Counted from the stretch's first letter, positions 7,584-15,769 are shown. The stretch: 64,000 nucleotides of DNA from Tamlana crocina (GCA_040429635.1 CP158972.1:405918-469917); one strand, 5' to 3'. Made by a program: numbers and translations. Notes: generated by a model from the letters alone, not told the origin.

Positions 7584-8081
7584 TTACGATGCTTTTTTTA
7601 TAAGCTCTCTTTTTGCTACGGCTTGGTTTATAAGTTCGTGCCACTTTTCAATGCGTTGCATCTCAAAATCTTCGGTGACGTCCAAATCAACATCAAAGAA
7701 CTGTATAAAAAGCGGTTGTAGTGGTGCTTGTTTGTATTTCAACTCTAAGCCTAAGCTTTTTAAATGGCTTTTATGGTCTTTGCTTGTAGCATATTCTTTA
7801 ATAACCTTACAGCTAGCTATGTCGTTGAGGTTTGTATCAAAAATCTTAGATGCGTCGTCTTTAATGTATGCGACCGTTAGCACGTTGTTTTCGGTTATAC
7901 CAATGAAGTTTTTACGCCAAAATTCTTGTGCCGCATAATTAAGATTTTCAGATTTTGAAAAGGTCTTGACCAGTTGTTTTATTTTAGAAGTATGTTTTGA
8001 ACTGTTATAAATAAAAAGAAAAAAGGGTACGAATACGCAAAGCACTAAAAGTGCAGAAATAATAATTAATGAAGTTTTCAT
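7584..8081 (-). CDS. Membrane-anchored protein, unknown function
   Basis: A 165-aa protein with one N-terminal transmembrane segment (about residues 4-26, rich in I, L, V and F) and a soluble remainder of about 135 residues. The soluble part has a mixed alpha/beta look ('NNVLTVAYIKDDASKIFDTN', 'LQPLFIQFFDVDLDVTEDFEM') that I do not match to a named family. It follows the 117-aa exported protein on the same strand, but a hairpin with a T-run lies between them. Real gene by composition and start context; function unknown. Confidence 0.7.
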   Translation of the reverse strand: MKTSLIIISALLVLCVFVPFFLFIYNSSKHTSKIKQLVKTFSKSENLNYAAQEFWRKNFIGITENNVLTVAYIKDDASKIFDTNLNDIASCKVIKEYATSKDHKSHLKSLGLELKYKQAPLQPLFIQFFDVDLDVTEDFEMQRIEKWHELINQAVAKRELIKKAS

Positions 8082-8111
8082 CTTGTATGTTTTAATTTGA
8101 TTTTTAGGAAT

Positions 8112-8141
8112 ACAAAAAATGCCGTTACAGGTTTTGTAACG
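8112..8141 (-). terminator. Terminator after the 117-aa gene (minus strand)
   Basis: Read on the minus strand, CGTTACA and TGTAACG (8123-8141) pair perfectly around a five-base loop and are followed by GCATTTTTTG. It lies downstream of the gene ending at 8176. Confidence 0.6.
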
Positions 8142-8175
8142 AAAAATTTGAAGGGGCAGTTAAAAAATCAAAGGG

Positions 8176-8529
8176 TTACAAGAAGGAGTGGAATGGAAAA
8201 ATTAGTGCCTTTAATGAGAGGCCCGGTGCAATAAAACTACATGTTTTTATATAGTTTTTTTGCGTGCTTAACAAAATATCGCTACCTAGACTGTGGTGCG
8301 CAAATTGATGTTCAACAAGATTTTCTTGGTCAACTTTAAGGTTTAAAACATGCTCAAAAGTATTTTCTGGTGCAATACCAAATGCGTTGTACAGTCCGTT
8401 GTTTTTAACCTCGTGTTTTTGCGAAGTGTGTTCTGTTTGGCCAAAATCCGGCTGCTCTTCAAAACGATTGAAATGAAGAGAAAGAAAACTGATAACAACA
8501 GCTAAAAATATTTGGCTAAACTTCAGCAT
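8176..8529 (-). CDS. Small exported His-containing protein, unknown function
   Basis: A 117-aa protein with an N-terminal hydrophobic signal (MLKFSQIFLAVVISFLSLHF). The mature part contains several His ('EHVLNLKVDQENLVEHQFAHHSLG') and ends in an unusual 'IFPFHSFL' tail. I do not know a named family. A -7 box (TACTTTTG, complement of 8549-8556) lies 20 bp upstream of the ATG, which supports a real, separately expressed gene. The His clusters may bind metal; this is only inferred from composition. Confidence 0.65.
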   Translation of the reverse strand: MLKFSQIFLAVVISFLSLHFNRFEEQPDFGQTEHTSQKHEVKNNGLYNAFGIAPENTFEHVLNLKVDQENLVEHQFAHHSLGSDILLSTQKNYIKTCSFIAPGLSLKALIFPFHSFL

Positions 8530-8548
8530 GATAAATGGTAAACGCCCA

Positions 8549-8556
8549 CAAAAGTA
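8549..8556 (-). promoter_or_regulatory. -7 promoter element of the 117-aa gene
   Basis: On the minus strand this reads TACTTTTG, an exact TAnnTTTG match, 20 bp before the start codon at 8529. Confidence 0.5.
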
Positions 8557-8607
8557 CTAATAAAAGCTGTTAAAAAATCACAAAAGCTGGTGGCTGTTTT
8601 TTTTGAA

Positions 8608-8644
8608 ATAAAAAAAGCACTCAATAAATTGGGCGCCTTGTTTT
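8608..8644 (-). terminator. Terminator after the TerB-like gene (minus strand)
   Basis: On the minus strand AAGGCGCCCAAT pairs with ATTGAGTGCTTTT through a short loop (11 of 12 pairs, counting two G-U), followed by T residues. It lies about 20 bp after the TerB-like stop codon. Confidence 0.6.
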
Positions 8645-8665
8645 ATGTTTTGATATAAAATCGAA

Positions 8666-9097
8666 TTACCGATTCATGTTTCTTATTTCTTCGATAAAAG
8701 TGTCTAAATCTACCCCATTTTTAATTAAGGTTAAGGCTTTATCTACAATGTACTTTACGTTTTCAGGATGAAACCCTAAGCCGATGCAAATCTTTTTCAA
8801 AAGAACATGCTCGGGGTCGCCTTTAATATTGTCTACATGAACCATACGTGCTAAATCGTACAAACGCTCTAAGCGTCTGTCGTAAGATGCCGGTGGATTG
8901 ATAGGGTGCGATTTGTAGTTTTTCAAGATTAAGTTGAAGTCCTCTTGACTAATGTCTAAGTTTCTGGCGGTTCTTTCTAAAAACGCTTGTTCTTCTGGGG
9001 TGATGATGCCATCATCCATAGCTACGCGTACGATTGCTGCAAAATGGCTTTCGTTACGCTTTTTAAATCCACTGTCAAATAAATCTGAAAACGACAT
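8666..9097 (-). CDS. TerB-like (tellurite-resistance B fold) protein
   Basis: A 143-aa helical cytosolic protein. Residues about 18-60 ('HFAAIVRVAMDDGIITPEEQ' onward) resemble the TerB motif with its conserved acidic residues for metal binding, and the C-terminal helices fit the same all-alpha fold. Proteins of this type are widespread in Bacteroidota as single genes, without a tellurite operon, and their role is not established. It stands alone between dinB and the small exported gene, with its own terminator. No tellurite or Ter cluster partners are in the window. Confidence 0.75.
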   Translation of the reverse strand: MSFSDLFDSGFKKRNESHFAAIVRVAMDDGIITPEEQAFLERTARNLDISQEDFNLILKNYKSHPINPPASYDRRLERLYDLARMVHVDNIKGDPEHVLLKKICIGLGFHPENVKYIVDKALTLIKNGVDLDTFIEEIRNMNR

Positions 9098-9243
9098 AAA
9101 TCAAATGTTTTAATAATGCTGCAAACCTACATATTTTTTTAAGAATATAAATCTAAAAATTTTATTTTTTTGGGGATTTGTAACCGTTTGTGAAAGAGTC
9201 GGGTAGGTGTGTTGGATGTGCTTTCTGAAAATTTAAACAATTA

Positions 9244-10344
9244 CTAAAACTCAAACTTTAATTGGGCACTTATGGTTTTTTGGGTTTCTGGTTTTTTGGT
9301 TTTTTCGGTATTCAAATTGGAAAGGCTTATGCCCAACAAGCGCACCGAGTTTTTTAAATTTTCTTGATATAAGAGTTCTTTTGCGGTTTCTAAAATGATG
9401 CTTTTATCGCTAATAAAATAGGGCAGGGTTTTGCTGCGCGTTTGCAAACTGAAATCGCTATACTTTATTTTCAGCGTTACCGTTTTCCCCGCAACTTGGC
9501 TTTTGGTGAGTCTTTTGGAAACCTCTTGGGCGATATGTTCCAGTTTTTCAATCATAAACACTTCGCTGGATAAATTTTCAGAAAACGTACGTTCGGCAGC
9601 CAAACTTTTTCTGATGCGGTTGGGTTTCACTTCGCTTTGGTGAATGCCCCGAACAATGTAGTAATAATATTTTCCTGATTTACCGAAATGTTCCTCAAGA
9701 TATTCCAACGACTTTAATTTTAAATCCAATCCCGTAAAAATGCCTTTTTGGTACATTTTTTCAGCCGTTACCTTTCCCACGCCATAAAATTTCCTGATGT
9801 CCAGATCTTCCAAAAACGAAATCACCTCTTCGGGGTTCACCGTTTTTTGTCCGTTGGGTTTGTTGTAATCGCTGGCCACTTTGGCAATAAATTTATTTAT
9901 GGAAATACCAGCTGAGGCCGTAAGCCCCACCTCATTTAAAATACGTTCCCGGATTTCTTTGGCTATAAGCGATGCGCTGGGGTTTCCCTTTTTGTTTTCG
10001 GTAACGTCTAGATAGGCTTCATCCAATGAGAGCGGTTCCACCAAATCAGTATAATCATAAAATATGCGTCTTATTTTTTTCGATATTTCGGTGTATCGGT
10101 CAAATCGAGGCCTAACAAAGGTTAAATCCGGACATAATTTGGCGGCCAAAGTTCCGGCCATGGCACTTTTTACTCCGAATTTTCGAGCTTCGTAACAGGC
10201 AGCACTTACCACTCCGCGTTTGCCGCCGCCACCAACGGCAATGGGTTTGCCCTTTAGTTCGGGGTTGTCCATTTGTTCCACCGAAGCATAAAAGGCATCC
10301 ATATCCACATGGATTATTTTTCGTATGGGGAATTCGGCCTGCAT
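9244..10344 (-). CDS. dinB: DNA polymerase IV (Y family)
   Basis: A 366-aa translesion polymerase. The palm carries the catalytic acidic residues D14 ('HVDMDAFYASVEQ') and D108/E109 ('SLDEAYLDVT'); the helix-hairpin-helix and little-finger domains follow ('KFYGVGKVTAEKMYQKGI', then the R-rich stretch around 'RKSLAAERTFSENL'). The C-terminus ends in LKFEF, which could be a beta-clamp contact. Full length for the family. It acts in damage tolerance. No LexA-type box was recognised upstream. It runs divergently from the CYTH gene. Confidence 0.97.
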   Translation of the reverse strand: MQAEFPIRKIIHVDMDAFYASVEQMDNPELKGKPIAVGGGGKRGVVSAACYEARKFGVKSAMAGTLAAKLCPDLTFVRPRFDRYTEISKKIRRIFYDYTDLVEPLSLDEAYLDVTENKKGNPSASLIAKEIRERILNEVGLTASAGISINKFIAKVASDYNKPNGQKTVNPEEVISFLEDLDIRKFYGVGKVTAEKMYQKGIFTGLDLKLKSLEYLEEHFGKSGKYYYYIVRGIHQSEVKPNRIRKSLAAERTFSENLSSEVFMIEKLEHIAQEVSKRLTKSQVAGKTVTLKIKYSDFSLQTRSKTLPYFISDKSIILETAKELLYQENLKNSVRLLGISLSNLNTEKTKKPETQKTISAQLKFEF

Positions 10345-10375
10345 ATAGCAAAATTATGGTAATTTTGGGTGAATA

Positions 10376-10460
10376 AAATATCAAATTATAAATTTCAAAA
10401 AACTAAATTCCAAAGCGAATCCAATGAAATTTGTTTTTTGGAATCTGGAATTTAAAATGG
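10376..10460. repeat. AT-rich dispersed repeat remnant between dinB and the CYTH gene
   Basis: The spacer holds an imperfect inverted arrangement of AAATTCCAAA and TTTTTTGGAATCTGGAATTT units. The same kind of TTTAAAATTGGAATTTTAAA sequence lies before batB (34958-35000). It fuses in frame to the CYTH gene as a spurious 13-codon extension. Confidence 0.45.
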
Positions 10461-10462
10461 TT

Positions 10463-10936
10463 ATGATAGAAATTGAACGTAAATTTTTGGTGGTTTCGGA
10501 TGATTTTAAAACCGAGGCGTTTAAAAAAACGAGATTGGTGCAAGGGTATTTGAATTCTCATAAAGAGCGTGCCGTTAGGGTAAGACTTAAGGGCGATTTG
10601 GGTTTTTTAACGGTTAAAGGGCCATCGTCAAAAAATGGCCTGTCGCGTTTTGAGTGGGAAAAGGAAATTAGCGCCAATGAAGCCAAGGAATTGTTAAATC
10701 TTTGCGAATCGGGCATCATCGATAAAATACGTTATGAAGTAAAGCTGAAAAATCATATTTTTGAGATAGATGAGTTTTTTGGTGATAATGAAGGTTTGGT
10801 GGTTGCTGAGGTCGAGCTAAAAGACGAGAACGAAACTTTTGAAAAACCAAAATGGCTGGGTGAAGAAGTAACCGGAAACCCGAAATACTATAATTCGCAA
10901 TTGAGTCAAAAACCATTTAAAACGTGGAAACCATGA
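10463..10936 (+). CDS. CYTH domain protein (triphosphate tunnel metalloenzyme)
   Basis: I start at the ATG at 10463, which gives the family N-terminus MIEIERKFLV with the hallmark ExExK motif (E3, E5, K7). A frame open to 10424 would add residues encoded by repeat-like DNA. The 157-aa protein shows further tunnel strands with paired charged residues ('AVRVRLKG', 'GFLTVKGPSSKNGLSRFEWE', 'VVAEVELKDE'). CYTH enzymes hydrolyse triphosphates such as inorganic tripolyphosphate or make cyclic nucleotides; activity here is not decided. Its stop overlaps the next gene by four bases (ATGA), so it heads a three-gene operon. Confidence 0.9.
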   Translation: MIEIERKFLVVSDDFKTEAFKKTRLVQGYLNSHKERAVRVRLKGDLGFLTVKGPSSKNGLSRFEWEKEISANEAKELLNLCESGIIDKIRYEVKLKNHIFEIDEFFGDNEGLVVAEVELKDENETFEKPKWLGEEVTGNPKYYNSQLSQKPFKTWKP

Positions 10937-11475
10937 TTAGAATTTTTATCATTTTAATAAGTGCAATTTTGTTTTTTAGTTGCAAGGATGAACCAAAAGG
11001 GGAGCCTGAAATCACATCTGAAACAGTTGAAGCGGTTAATGACTCAATCGATTTGGCGGAAGAAAGTGCAAACCTCAAACCAGAAAAATCCATCAAACAA
11101 ATAAAAAAAGAACTCACCGAAAAAGGTTTCAAAACCTTTGATTATGTTGACGAAAGTACCCAAGATACTATTTTAATGCAGCAGTATTTTATGGCTTTTT
11201 TAAAATCGGGGCCAATTAGGGGGCAAAACGAGGAAGAAACAGCCGATTTACAAGAACAGCATTTAGCCCACCTGCAAAAAATGTACGATTTGGGCTATGC
11301 CGATATTTCTGGGCCGTTTGGTGATAATGGCGATATTCGTGGCGTGACCATTTACAACGTGCCCACCTTAAAAATGGCCGACAGTTTAGCCAATGCCGAC
11401 CCCATGGTAAAAGCGGGCCGATTGGAAATTGAAATTCACCCTTGGTGGGCGGCAAAAGGTTATCCGTTGCGGTAA
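10933..11475 (+). CDS. Lipoprotein, unknown function
   Basis: The start at 10933 overlaps the CYTH stop as ATGA; the GTG at 10924 is less likely. The 180-aa protein has a lipoprotein signal (MIRIFIILISAILFFSC, Cys 17), then an acidic linker, and a C-terminal domain with a YCII-like look: 'DTILMQQYFMAFLKSGPIRG' followed by 'HLAHLQKMYDLGYADISGPF' and 'DSLANADPMVKAGRLEIEIH'. That pattern of a dimeric alpha/beta barrel with a His and Asp resembles YCII/YciI-related domains; I treat this as likely but unproven. It lies between the CYTH and EEP genes with no gaps, so it is co-expressed. Confidence 0.75.
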   Translation: MIRIFIILISAILFFSCKDEPKGEPEITSETVEAVNDSIDLAEESANLKPEKSIKQIKKELTEKGFKTFDYVDESTQDTILMQQYFMAFLKSGPIRGQNEEETADLQEQHLAHLQKMYDLGYADISGPFGDNGDIRGVTIYNVPTLKMADSLANADPMVKAGRLEIEIHPWWAAKGYPLR

Positions 11476-12351
11476 ATGGTTATAAAAATTATAAAAGGCA
11501 TTTATTTGCTTTTCAATATCCTGGCCATCTCGGCCTTGCTGGCCATTCATTTTGTGTTTAAGGAAAATAGTTATGGCAGTTCGCTACTTTACTATACATT
11601 TCCGTTGCCCGTTATCATTTTCATTGTGGTGGCGCTTTCTGTTTTTTTAGGAAGGTTGAGCAAATATAACCTTGTTTTAGCCGTAGCTTTATTGATGCTT
11701 TGGTTGGGCAGAAGTTATAAAATTAATATTCCTAAAACTATTTCTGAAGACGATGTTGAAATCGTGTTTTGGAACGCTTCCCGAGAGAATGGCTTTAATC
11801 AAGCATTCGAATTGAACGAAGGTTTACCTGATATTATGGTTTTAACTGAAGCCACGAGTTTGGATGTTGAAACCTTGCAAAAGCAACATCCAGGCGCTTA
11901 TTTTTATAAGTCGGATACCGATATGGTGGTGTATTCAAAAACACCAATTGAAGTCCAGAGGGAAACGGTTTCAAAATACCATACATACATGCTGTTTTTT
12001 AATAGCTCCGGCATCGATTTTTGTGCGGTTGATGTTCAGGGCAGTACCGATGTGCCGAGATCTTGGGAGTTAGGTTTTGTAAACGAAAATGTTAAAATTA
12101 AACCCAAAACCGTCATTTTAGGTGATTTCAATATTCCTTATGAATCTAAATATCTCGATAGTTTAAAACGAGATTTTAACCATGCTTTTTCCGAAAATGG
12201 CAATGGATTTAAGGAAACGTGGTTTTGGAATTTGCCATTGCTATCACTCGACCATATTTGGGTTTCAAAAGATTTAAAAATTCTAAAGGCTAAAAAATTC
12301 TACACCTTTAAAAGTGATCATAGCATGATTTCGGCTTTTGTGAGGAAGTAG
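11476..12351 (+). CDS. Membrane-anchored endonuclease/exonuclease/phosphatase family protein
   Basis: The ATG follows the previous stop directly. The 291-aa protein has three hydrophobic segments in its first 85 residues, then an EEP domain with 'VLTEATSLD' (catalytic Glu region), 'ILGDFNIPYESKYLDSL' (Asp/Asn), 'LDHIWVSKD' and 'KSDHSMISAFV' (terminal Asp-His pair). All catalytic blocks are present. Substrates of this family range from DNA to phosphoinositides and sphingomyelin; the membrane-anchored form is common in Flavobacteria. It ends one base before the convergent pbpC stop. Confidence 0.9.
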   Translation: MVIKIIKGIYLLFNILAISALLAIHFVFKENSYGSSLLYYTFPLPVIIFIVVALSVFLGRLSKYNLVLAVALLMLWLGRSYKINIPKTISEDDVEIVFWNASRENGFNQAFELNEGLPDIMVLTEATSLDVETLQKQHPGAYFYKSDTDMVVYSKTPIEVQRETVSKYHTYMLFFNSSGIDFCAVDVQGSTDVPRSWELGFVNENVKIKPKTVILGDFNIPYESKYLDSLKRDFNHAFSENGNGFKETWFWNLPLLSLDHIWVSKDLKILKAKKFYTFKSDHSMISAFVRK

Positions 12352-12352
12352 A

Positions 12353-14704
12353 TTACTCCGAAATTGTAAAATGTCGTTTAGCTTCATTGCCGAATTCGTC
12401 TACCACAGTAATTACGTGTTTGCCTTGTTTGGGGATAATGGTGAGTTCGTGTATGCCTTTCGTGCTTCCCATATAATTATCATCAACATACCAAAACACA
12501 CTAGTTTCAGGTTTTGAATGGGCGATTTGAAGCACTAAATCGTTGATAGAACCGTCAAAATCCTTTGGTAAAAAAATACTGTTGTTTTCCTTCGGATAAA
12601 TAAACGCCATTGAAATACTGTTTTCACCCAAACAGTCACTTCTAAATTTGGGTAATGGTTTGTAAAACGGATTTTTGGTTTTGTAATAATAAGCCATTAA
12701 AGGCGGTAGCACAAACCACGATTTATGTGTGATATTGCTCGTGCTTTCGCAGGAAGAATTCACTTGAAAGGTTTCGCTTTTATCCAAATGCACCAACACA
12801 TGATACGGACAAGGTTTGGTTTTCAATCCGCTAATTTGAATGAATTTGTTTTCGGTATCATCACAATTTGGCAATGCTCTATGGCCACTTTTTTTACAGA
12901 TAGTAACCTCTTGCATTTCATCAAAAGGTTTAGCGAACCATGTGCTGTTAGGTAGTATATCAAACACGTCAAATAAAATAGGAGCTGCTGTTTGTACTCC
13001 AACCAAACCTGGTCTGCCTTCGCCATCGGCATTTCCTACCCAAACGCCAACCACATAATCTGTTGTGGTGCCAATGGCCCAAGCGTCACGAAAGCCAAAA
13101 CTCGTTCCTGTTTTCCAAGCAATTTGTTTGGAGCCATCAAAAAACTCCCAATTTTCGTCGCCTTTTGGTCGGTTTACTTCTTTTAAACTTTCGTAAGTGA
13201 GGTAAATGGAGGCTGCATCAAACAATGTTTTTTCACTGGTTTTTTTTCCGAAATCAACCGTTTCCAAAGCTAAAAATGTAGGTTCACAAAATTCGTTGGA
13301 ATAATATTCGCTCGACGTTTCAGAAAAATGATTTAAGGTCGAAGACAATGCCGAGTAGCTTTTGCACAAATCCCAAAGGTTGCTTTCGGCACCACCAAGA
13401 ATAAGCGATAAACCGTAATGATTAGCATTGTATTTTAAATCTTTAAGCTGAAGTATTTTTAAATAATGATGAAACCGATCCAACCCAAACTCCTGAAGCA
13501 TCCTCACCGAAGGTACATTCAGCGAGCGCGACAAAGCCCTACTAGCTGGTATGGCGCCATCGTATGTTTTGTTGTAATTTTCGGGATTGTAACTCCCAAA
13601 TTGAGTTGGTACATCTGCGACTAAAGTATTGGGTAAAATATCACCAGCATCGAGCATGGCAGCATATAAAAGCGGTTTTAAAATACTACCTGTACTTCTG
13701 GGTTTGTCAATAATATCCACATCTTTTTGGTGGGATTTATCGGTTGGCGTATTGCCCACGTAAGCCAAAACTTGTCTGGTTCTTACATCTAAAACCAAAA
13801 CTGCAGCATTGTAAATCTCATTCTGACTTAATTGATTATAATGTCTTTTTGTAATACGGTTAACTTGTTGCTGCAATGGTGTGTTGATGGTTGTTTTTAT
13901 ATGTTTGCCAGAATAATTTTGAGCCACTTTTTGCAACAAATGAGGTGCAATTTGTGGCAAAGGATACGGTTTTTGTGGTAAACTTTCTGCAACTGATAAA
14001 TTATAAGTTAACGAATCAATAATTTGGTTTTGAAGCAGTTTTGCTAAAAGACCGTTGCGTTTTTTGAGTAAGCGTTCTTGGTTTTTTCCTGGGTAAATCA
14101 AACTTGGCGCATTAGGTAAAACAGCTAAAGTGGCACTTTCAGCCCAGGAAAGTTCATTAGCGTTTCTGTTGAAATAGCGCCACGAAGCAGCATCCAACCC
14201 AACGACATTGCCACCAAAAGGTGCATTGCTGCTGTAATAAGAGAGAATTTTATCTTTGGAAGTTCGCAACTCCAAACGTGTTGCTAGAATGATTTCAATG
14301 ACTTTTTCAAAATAGGTTCGGTTTTTACCTTTTCTGGATAAGCGAATCACTTGTTGGGTGATGGTGCTTCCACCACGTTTTATACCATCAGATTTTAGAT
14401 TTTCGCGTAAGGCTTTAAAAATGGAAACCGGATTAAAACCAGGATGTTTGTAGAAATATTCGTCCTCAAACTGAATAATGCAAGTTTTGAATTTCTCTGG
14501 AATACTATCGTTATGCGGAAATCGCCATTGACCGTCTTTTGCAATTTGAGCACCTAATAATTCATCGTTTTTACTGGTGATAACCGTTGCGGTTGGGTCT
14601 TTGAAAAGTTGTTTTGGCAAACAGAAATAGTAAGCAATCAGTAATACAAAAAGTACCGCTGATTTTATTTTGTTGTTTTTTATGTAGGTTAATATTCTGT
14701 TCAT
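12353..14704 (-). CDS. pbpC: Penicillin-binding protein 1C
   Basis: A 783-aa bifunctional peptidoglycan synthase. An N-terminal membrane anchor is followed by a GT51 transglycosylase domain ('QFEDEYFYKHPGFNP', 'RGGSTITQQVIRLSRKGK'), a transpeptidase with SILK (S340, K343), an SLN motif ('SRSLNVPS') and KTG at 531-533, and the C-terminal BiPBP_C domain typical of PBP1C. In many bacteria pbpC is next to an alpha-2-macroglobulin gene; here that gene lies on the same strand but three genes upstream. The region just before the start codon is a copy of a multi-hairpin repeat, so its leader is unusual. Confidence 0.96.
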   Translation of the reverse strand: MNRILTYIKNNKIKSAVLFVLLIAYYFCLPKQLFKDPTATVITSKNDELLGAQIAKDGQWRFPHNDSIPEKFKTCIIQFEDEYFYKHPGFNPVSIFKALRENLKSDGIKRGGSTITQQVIRLSRKGKNRTYFEKVIEIILATRLELRTSKDKILSYYSSNAPFGGNVVGLDAASWRYFNRNANELSWAESATLAVLPNAPSLIYPGKNQERLLKKRNGLLAKLLQNQIIDSLTYNLSVAESLPQKPYPLPQIAPHLLQKVAQNYSGKHIKTTINTPLQQQVNRITKRHYNQLSQNEIYNAAVLVLDVRTRQVLAYVGNTPTDKSHQKDVDIIDKPRSTGSILKPLLYAAMLDAGDILPNTLVADVPTQFGSYNPENYNKTYDGAIPASRALSRSLNVPSVRMLQEFGLDRFHHYLKILQLKDLKYNANHYGLSLILGGAESNLWDLCKSYSALSSTLNHFSETSSEYYSNEFCEPTFLALETVDFGKKTSEKTLFDAASIYLTYESLKEVNRPKGDENWEFFDGSKQIAWKTGTSFGFRDAWAIGTTTDYVVGVWVGNADGEGRPGLVGVQTAAPILFDVFDILPNSTWFAKPFDEMQEVTICKKSGHRALPNCDDTENKFIQISGLKTKPCPYHVLVHLDKSETFQVNSSCESTSNITHKSWFVLPPLMAYYYKTKNPFYKPLPKFRSDCLGENSISMAFIYPKENNSIFLPKDFDGSINDLVLQIAHSKPETSVFWYVDDNYMGSTKGIHELTIIPKQGKHVITVVDEFGNEAKRHFTISE

Positions 14705-14710
14705 GTTTTT

Positions 14711-14894
14711 TTAACCCTTCCGACTTTTAACCCTTACTTGGGTTTAAAGCCACCTTCCCTTTAAAGGGAAGGAATTTAGCTTGTTTGCTAACTTGGGTTT
14801 TTTCGTTCGTTTATTTTATCCGCCATTTTATTCTCCTCCTATGTAAGGAGGAGTGGATTCAGTTTCAGGATAGAAACTGAAGACGAGGTGGTTC
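14711..14894 (-). repeat. Multi-hairpin direct repeat, left copy (184 bp)
   Basis: Read on the minus strand: GAACCACCTCGTC, a stem TTCAGTTTC/GAAACTGAA, CCACTCCTCCTTACA with a paired AGGAGGAG, a variable middle of about 65 bases, a palindrome CCTTCCCTTTAAAGGGAAGG, a stem CTTTAAACCC/GGGTTAAAAG, then CGGAAGGGTTAAA. The repeat ends seven bases before the pbpC ATG and begins inside the stop codon of the DUF559 gene. The same order of blocks recurs at 15258-15444. Confidence 0.85.
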
Positions 14895-15255
14895 ATTCCT
14901 TAAAACAACTACTTATCTCTTCCAAAACCTCAGTTAAGTTTTCAAAAACCAATTTATTTTCAAATCGAATAACTTTAAATCCTAATCCTTCTAAAACCTG
15001 TGTGCGTTCGTAATCGTAGTTTTGTTGCGCAAAATTCATATGATACGCACCGTCCAGCTCGATGATTAATTTTTCCGAAGCACAGTAAAAATCCACAATG
15101 TAATTGGTGATGCTGTGTTGTCTTCTAAATTTTCTGCCTTTTAACTGTTTGCGTTGAAGTGATTTCCATAAAGTCGCTTCGGCAGGTGTTAGGCTTTTGC
15201 GTAATTCCTTTCTGCGTTCTTCCAAGTATTTATGGTTGTGTATTTTGTTTTTCAT
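14893..15255 (-). CDS. DUF559 (Vsr-like) endonuclease domain protein
   Basis: A 120-aa protein of the DUF559 family, which is related to very-short-patch-repair and other PD-(D/E)xK nucleases. Visible motifs: 'LRKSLTPAEATLWKSL', 'GRKFRRQHSITNYIVDFYC' (the Asp of the nuclease core), 'LIIELDGAYH' (E-x-D-G) and 'VIRFEN'. Full length, apparently intact. It is enclosed by two direct copies of a structured repeat: the start codon follows one copy and the stop codon overlaps the other. It interrupts the pbpC side of the alpha-2-macroglobulin cluster. The arrangement suggests a small mobile or repeat-propagating unit; a plain nuclease role is the alternative. Confidence 0.88.
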   Translation of the reverse strand: MKNKIHNHKYLEERRKELRKSLTPAEATLWKSLQRKQLKGRKFRRQHSITNYIVDFYCASEKLIIELDGAYHMNFAQQNYDYERTQVLEGLGFKVIRFENKLVFENLTEVLEEISSCFKE

Positions 15256-15257
15256 AT

Positions 15258-15444
15258 TTAATCCCTTCCGTCTTTGATTTCTTTCTTGAAATCAAATCCA
15301 CCTTCCCTTTTTAAGGGAAGGTGTTGGTTTGCGGTTATTATCTAATTTGCAATTATCATTAATATTCATTCCTCCATTCAGCTATCCTCCTTGTAAGGAG
15401 GAGTGGCTTTAGTTTCAGCATAGAAACTAAAGTCGAGGTGGTTC
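15258..15444 (-). repeat. Multi-hairpin direct repeat, right copy (187 bp)
   Basis: The block order equals that of the left copy. The stems differ in sequence but keep pairing: TTTAGTTTC/GAAACTAAA in place of TTCAGTTTC/GAAACTGAA, and TTTGATTTC/GAAATCAAA in place of TTTAAACCC/GGGTTAAAA. The palindromic CCTTCCCTT...AAGGGAAGG and CTCCTCCTTACAAGGAGGA parts are nearly unchanged. Its end lies just before the DUF559 start codon. Confidence 0.85.
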
Positions 15445-15450
15445 AAAGAG

Positions 15451-15470
15451 ATTCCTGCTTTCACAGGAAT
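15451..15470 (-). repeat. TTCCTG...CAGGAA hairpin repeat, copy 1
   Basis: ATTCCTG and CAGGAAT pair around a six-base loop; on the minus strand it is followed by CTC. Related hairpins lie at 28850-28869 and 34929-34946. Its loop contains the stop codon of the ABM gene. Confidence 0.7.
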
Positions 15471-15769
15471 TCATACTCACGCTCTACTTTACAAATTTTC
15501 ACATTGTACCAACTGTACCAATCTTGTCTGCCTTTTTGTTGCGCTATTAGATGCTCGGTGTGCTGTTTCCAGTTTTTTATAGCTTCCAGACTTTCCCAAT
15601 AGCTCACTGTAATTCCAACTTCGTTTCTTGCGCTATCCATACCTAAAAAGCCGTCTTGAGTTTTGGCAAGTGCTTCCATTTGGTTTGCCATTTCTGCATA
15701 ACCTTCAATATCTTCTTTTTGAGTTGAAGTGAAAATGACTGCATAATAGGGTTTAAAATCTTTCTTCAT
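15461..15769 (-). CDS. Antibiotic biosynthesis monooxygenase (ABM) domain protein
   Basis: I use the ATG at 15769, which overlaps the DUF2071 stop as ATGA; an in-frame ATG at 15793 is less likely. The 102-aa protein has the dimeric ferredoxin-like ABM fold: 'YYAVIFTSTQKEDIEGYAEM', 'GFLGMDSARNEVGITVSYWE', 'IKNWKQHTEHLIAQQKGR' and 'WYSWYNVKICKVEREY'. Members are small cofactorless oxygenases or haem-handling proteins; no substrate is implied here. The final codons and the TGA stop are provided by a dispersed hairpin repeat, so the original C-terminus may have been different. It is the last gene of the A2M-DUF2071-ABM run. Confidence 0.87.
   Translation of the reverse strand: MKKDFKPYYAVIFTSTQKEDIEGYAEMANQMEALAKTQDGFLGMDSARNEVGITVSYWESLEAIKNWKQHTEHLIAQQKGRQDWYSWYNVKICKVEREYEFL

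Noticed and set aside
10424-10462. 13-codon extension of the CYTH gene
   Set aside because: Encoded by AT-rich repeat-like DNA; the family motif ExExK begins at the ATG at 10463.
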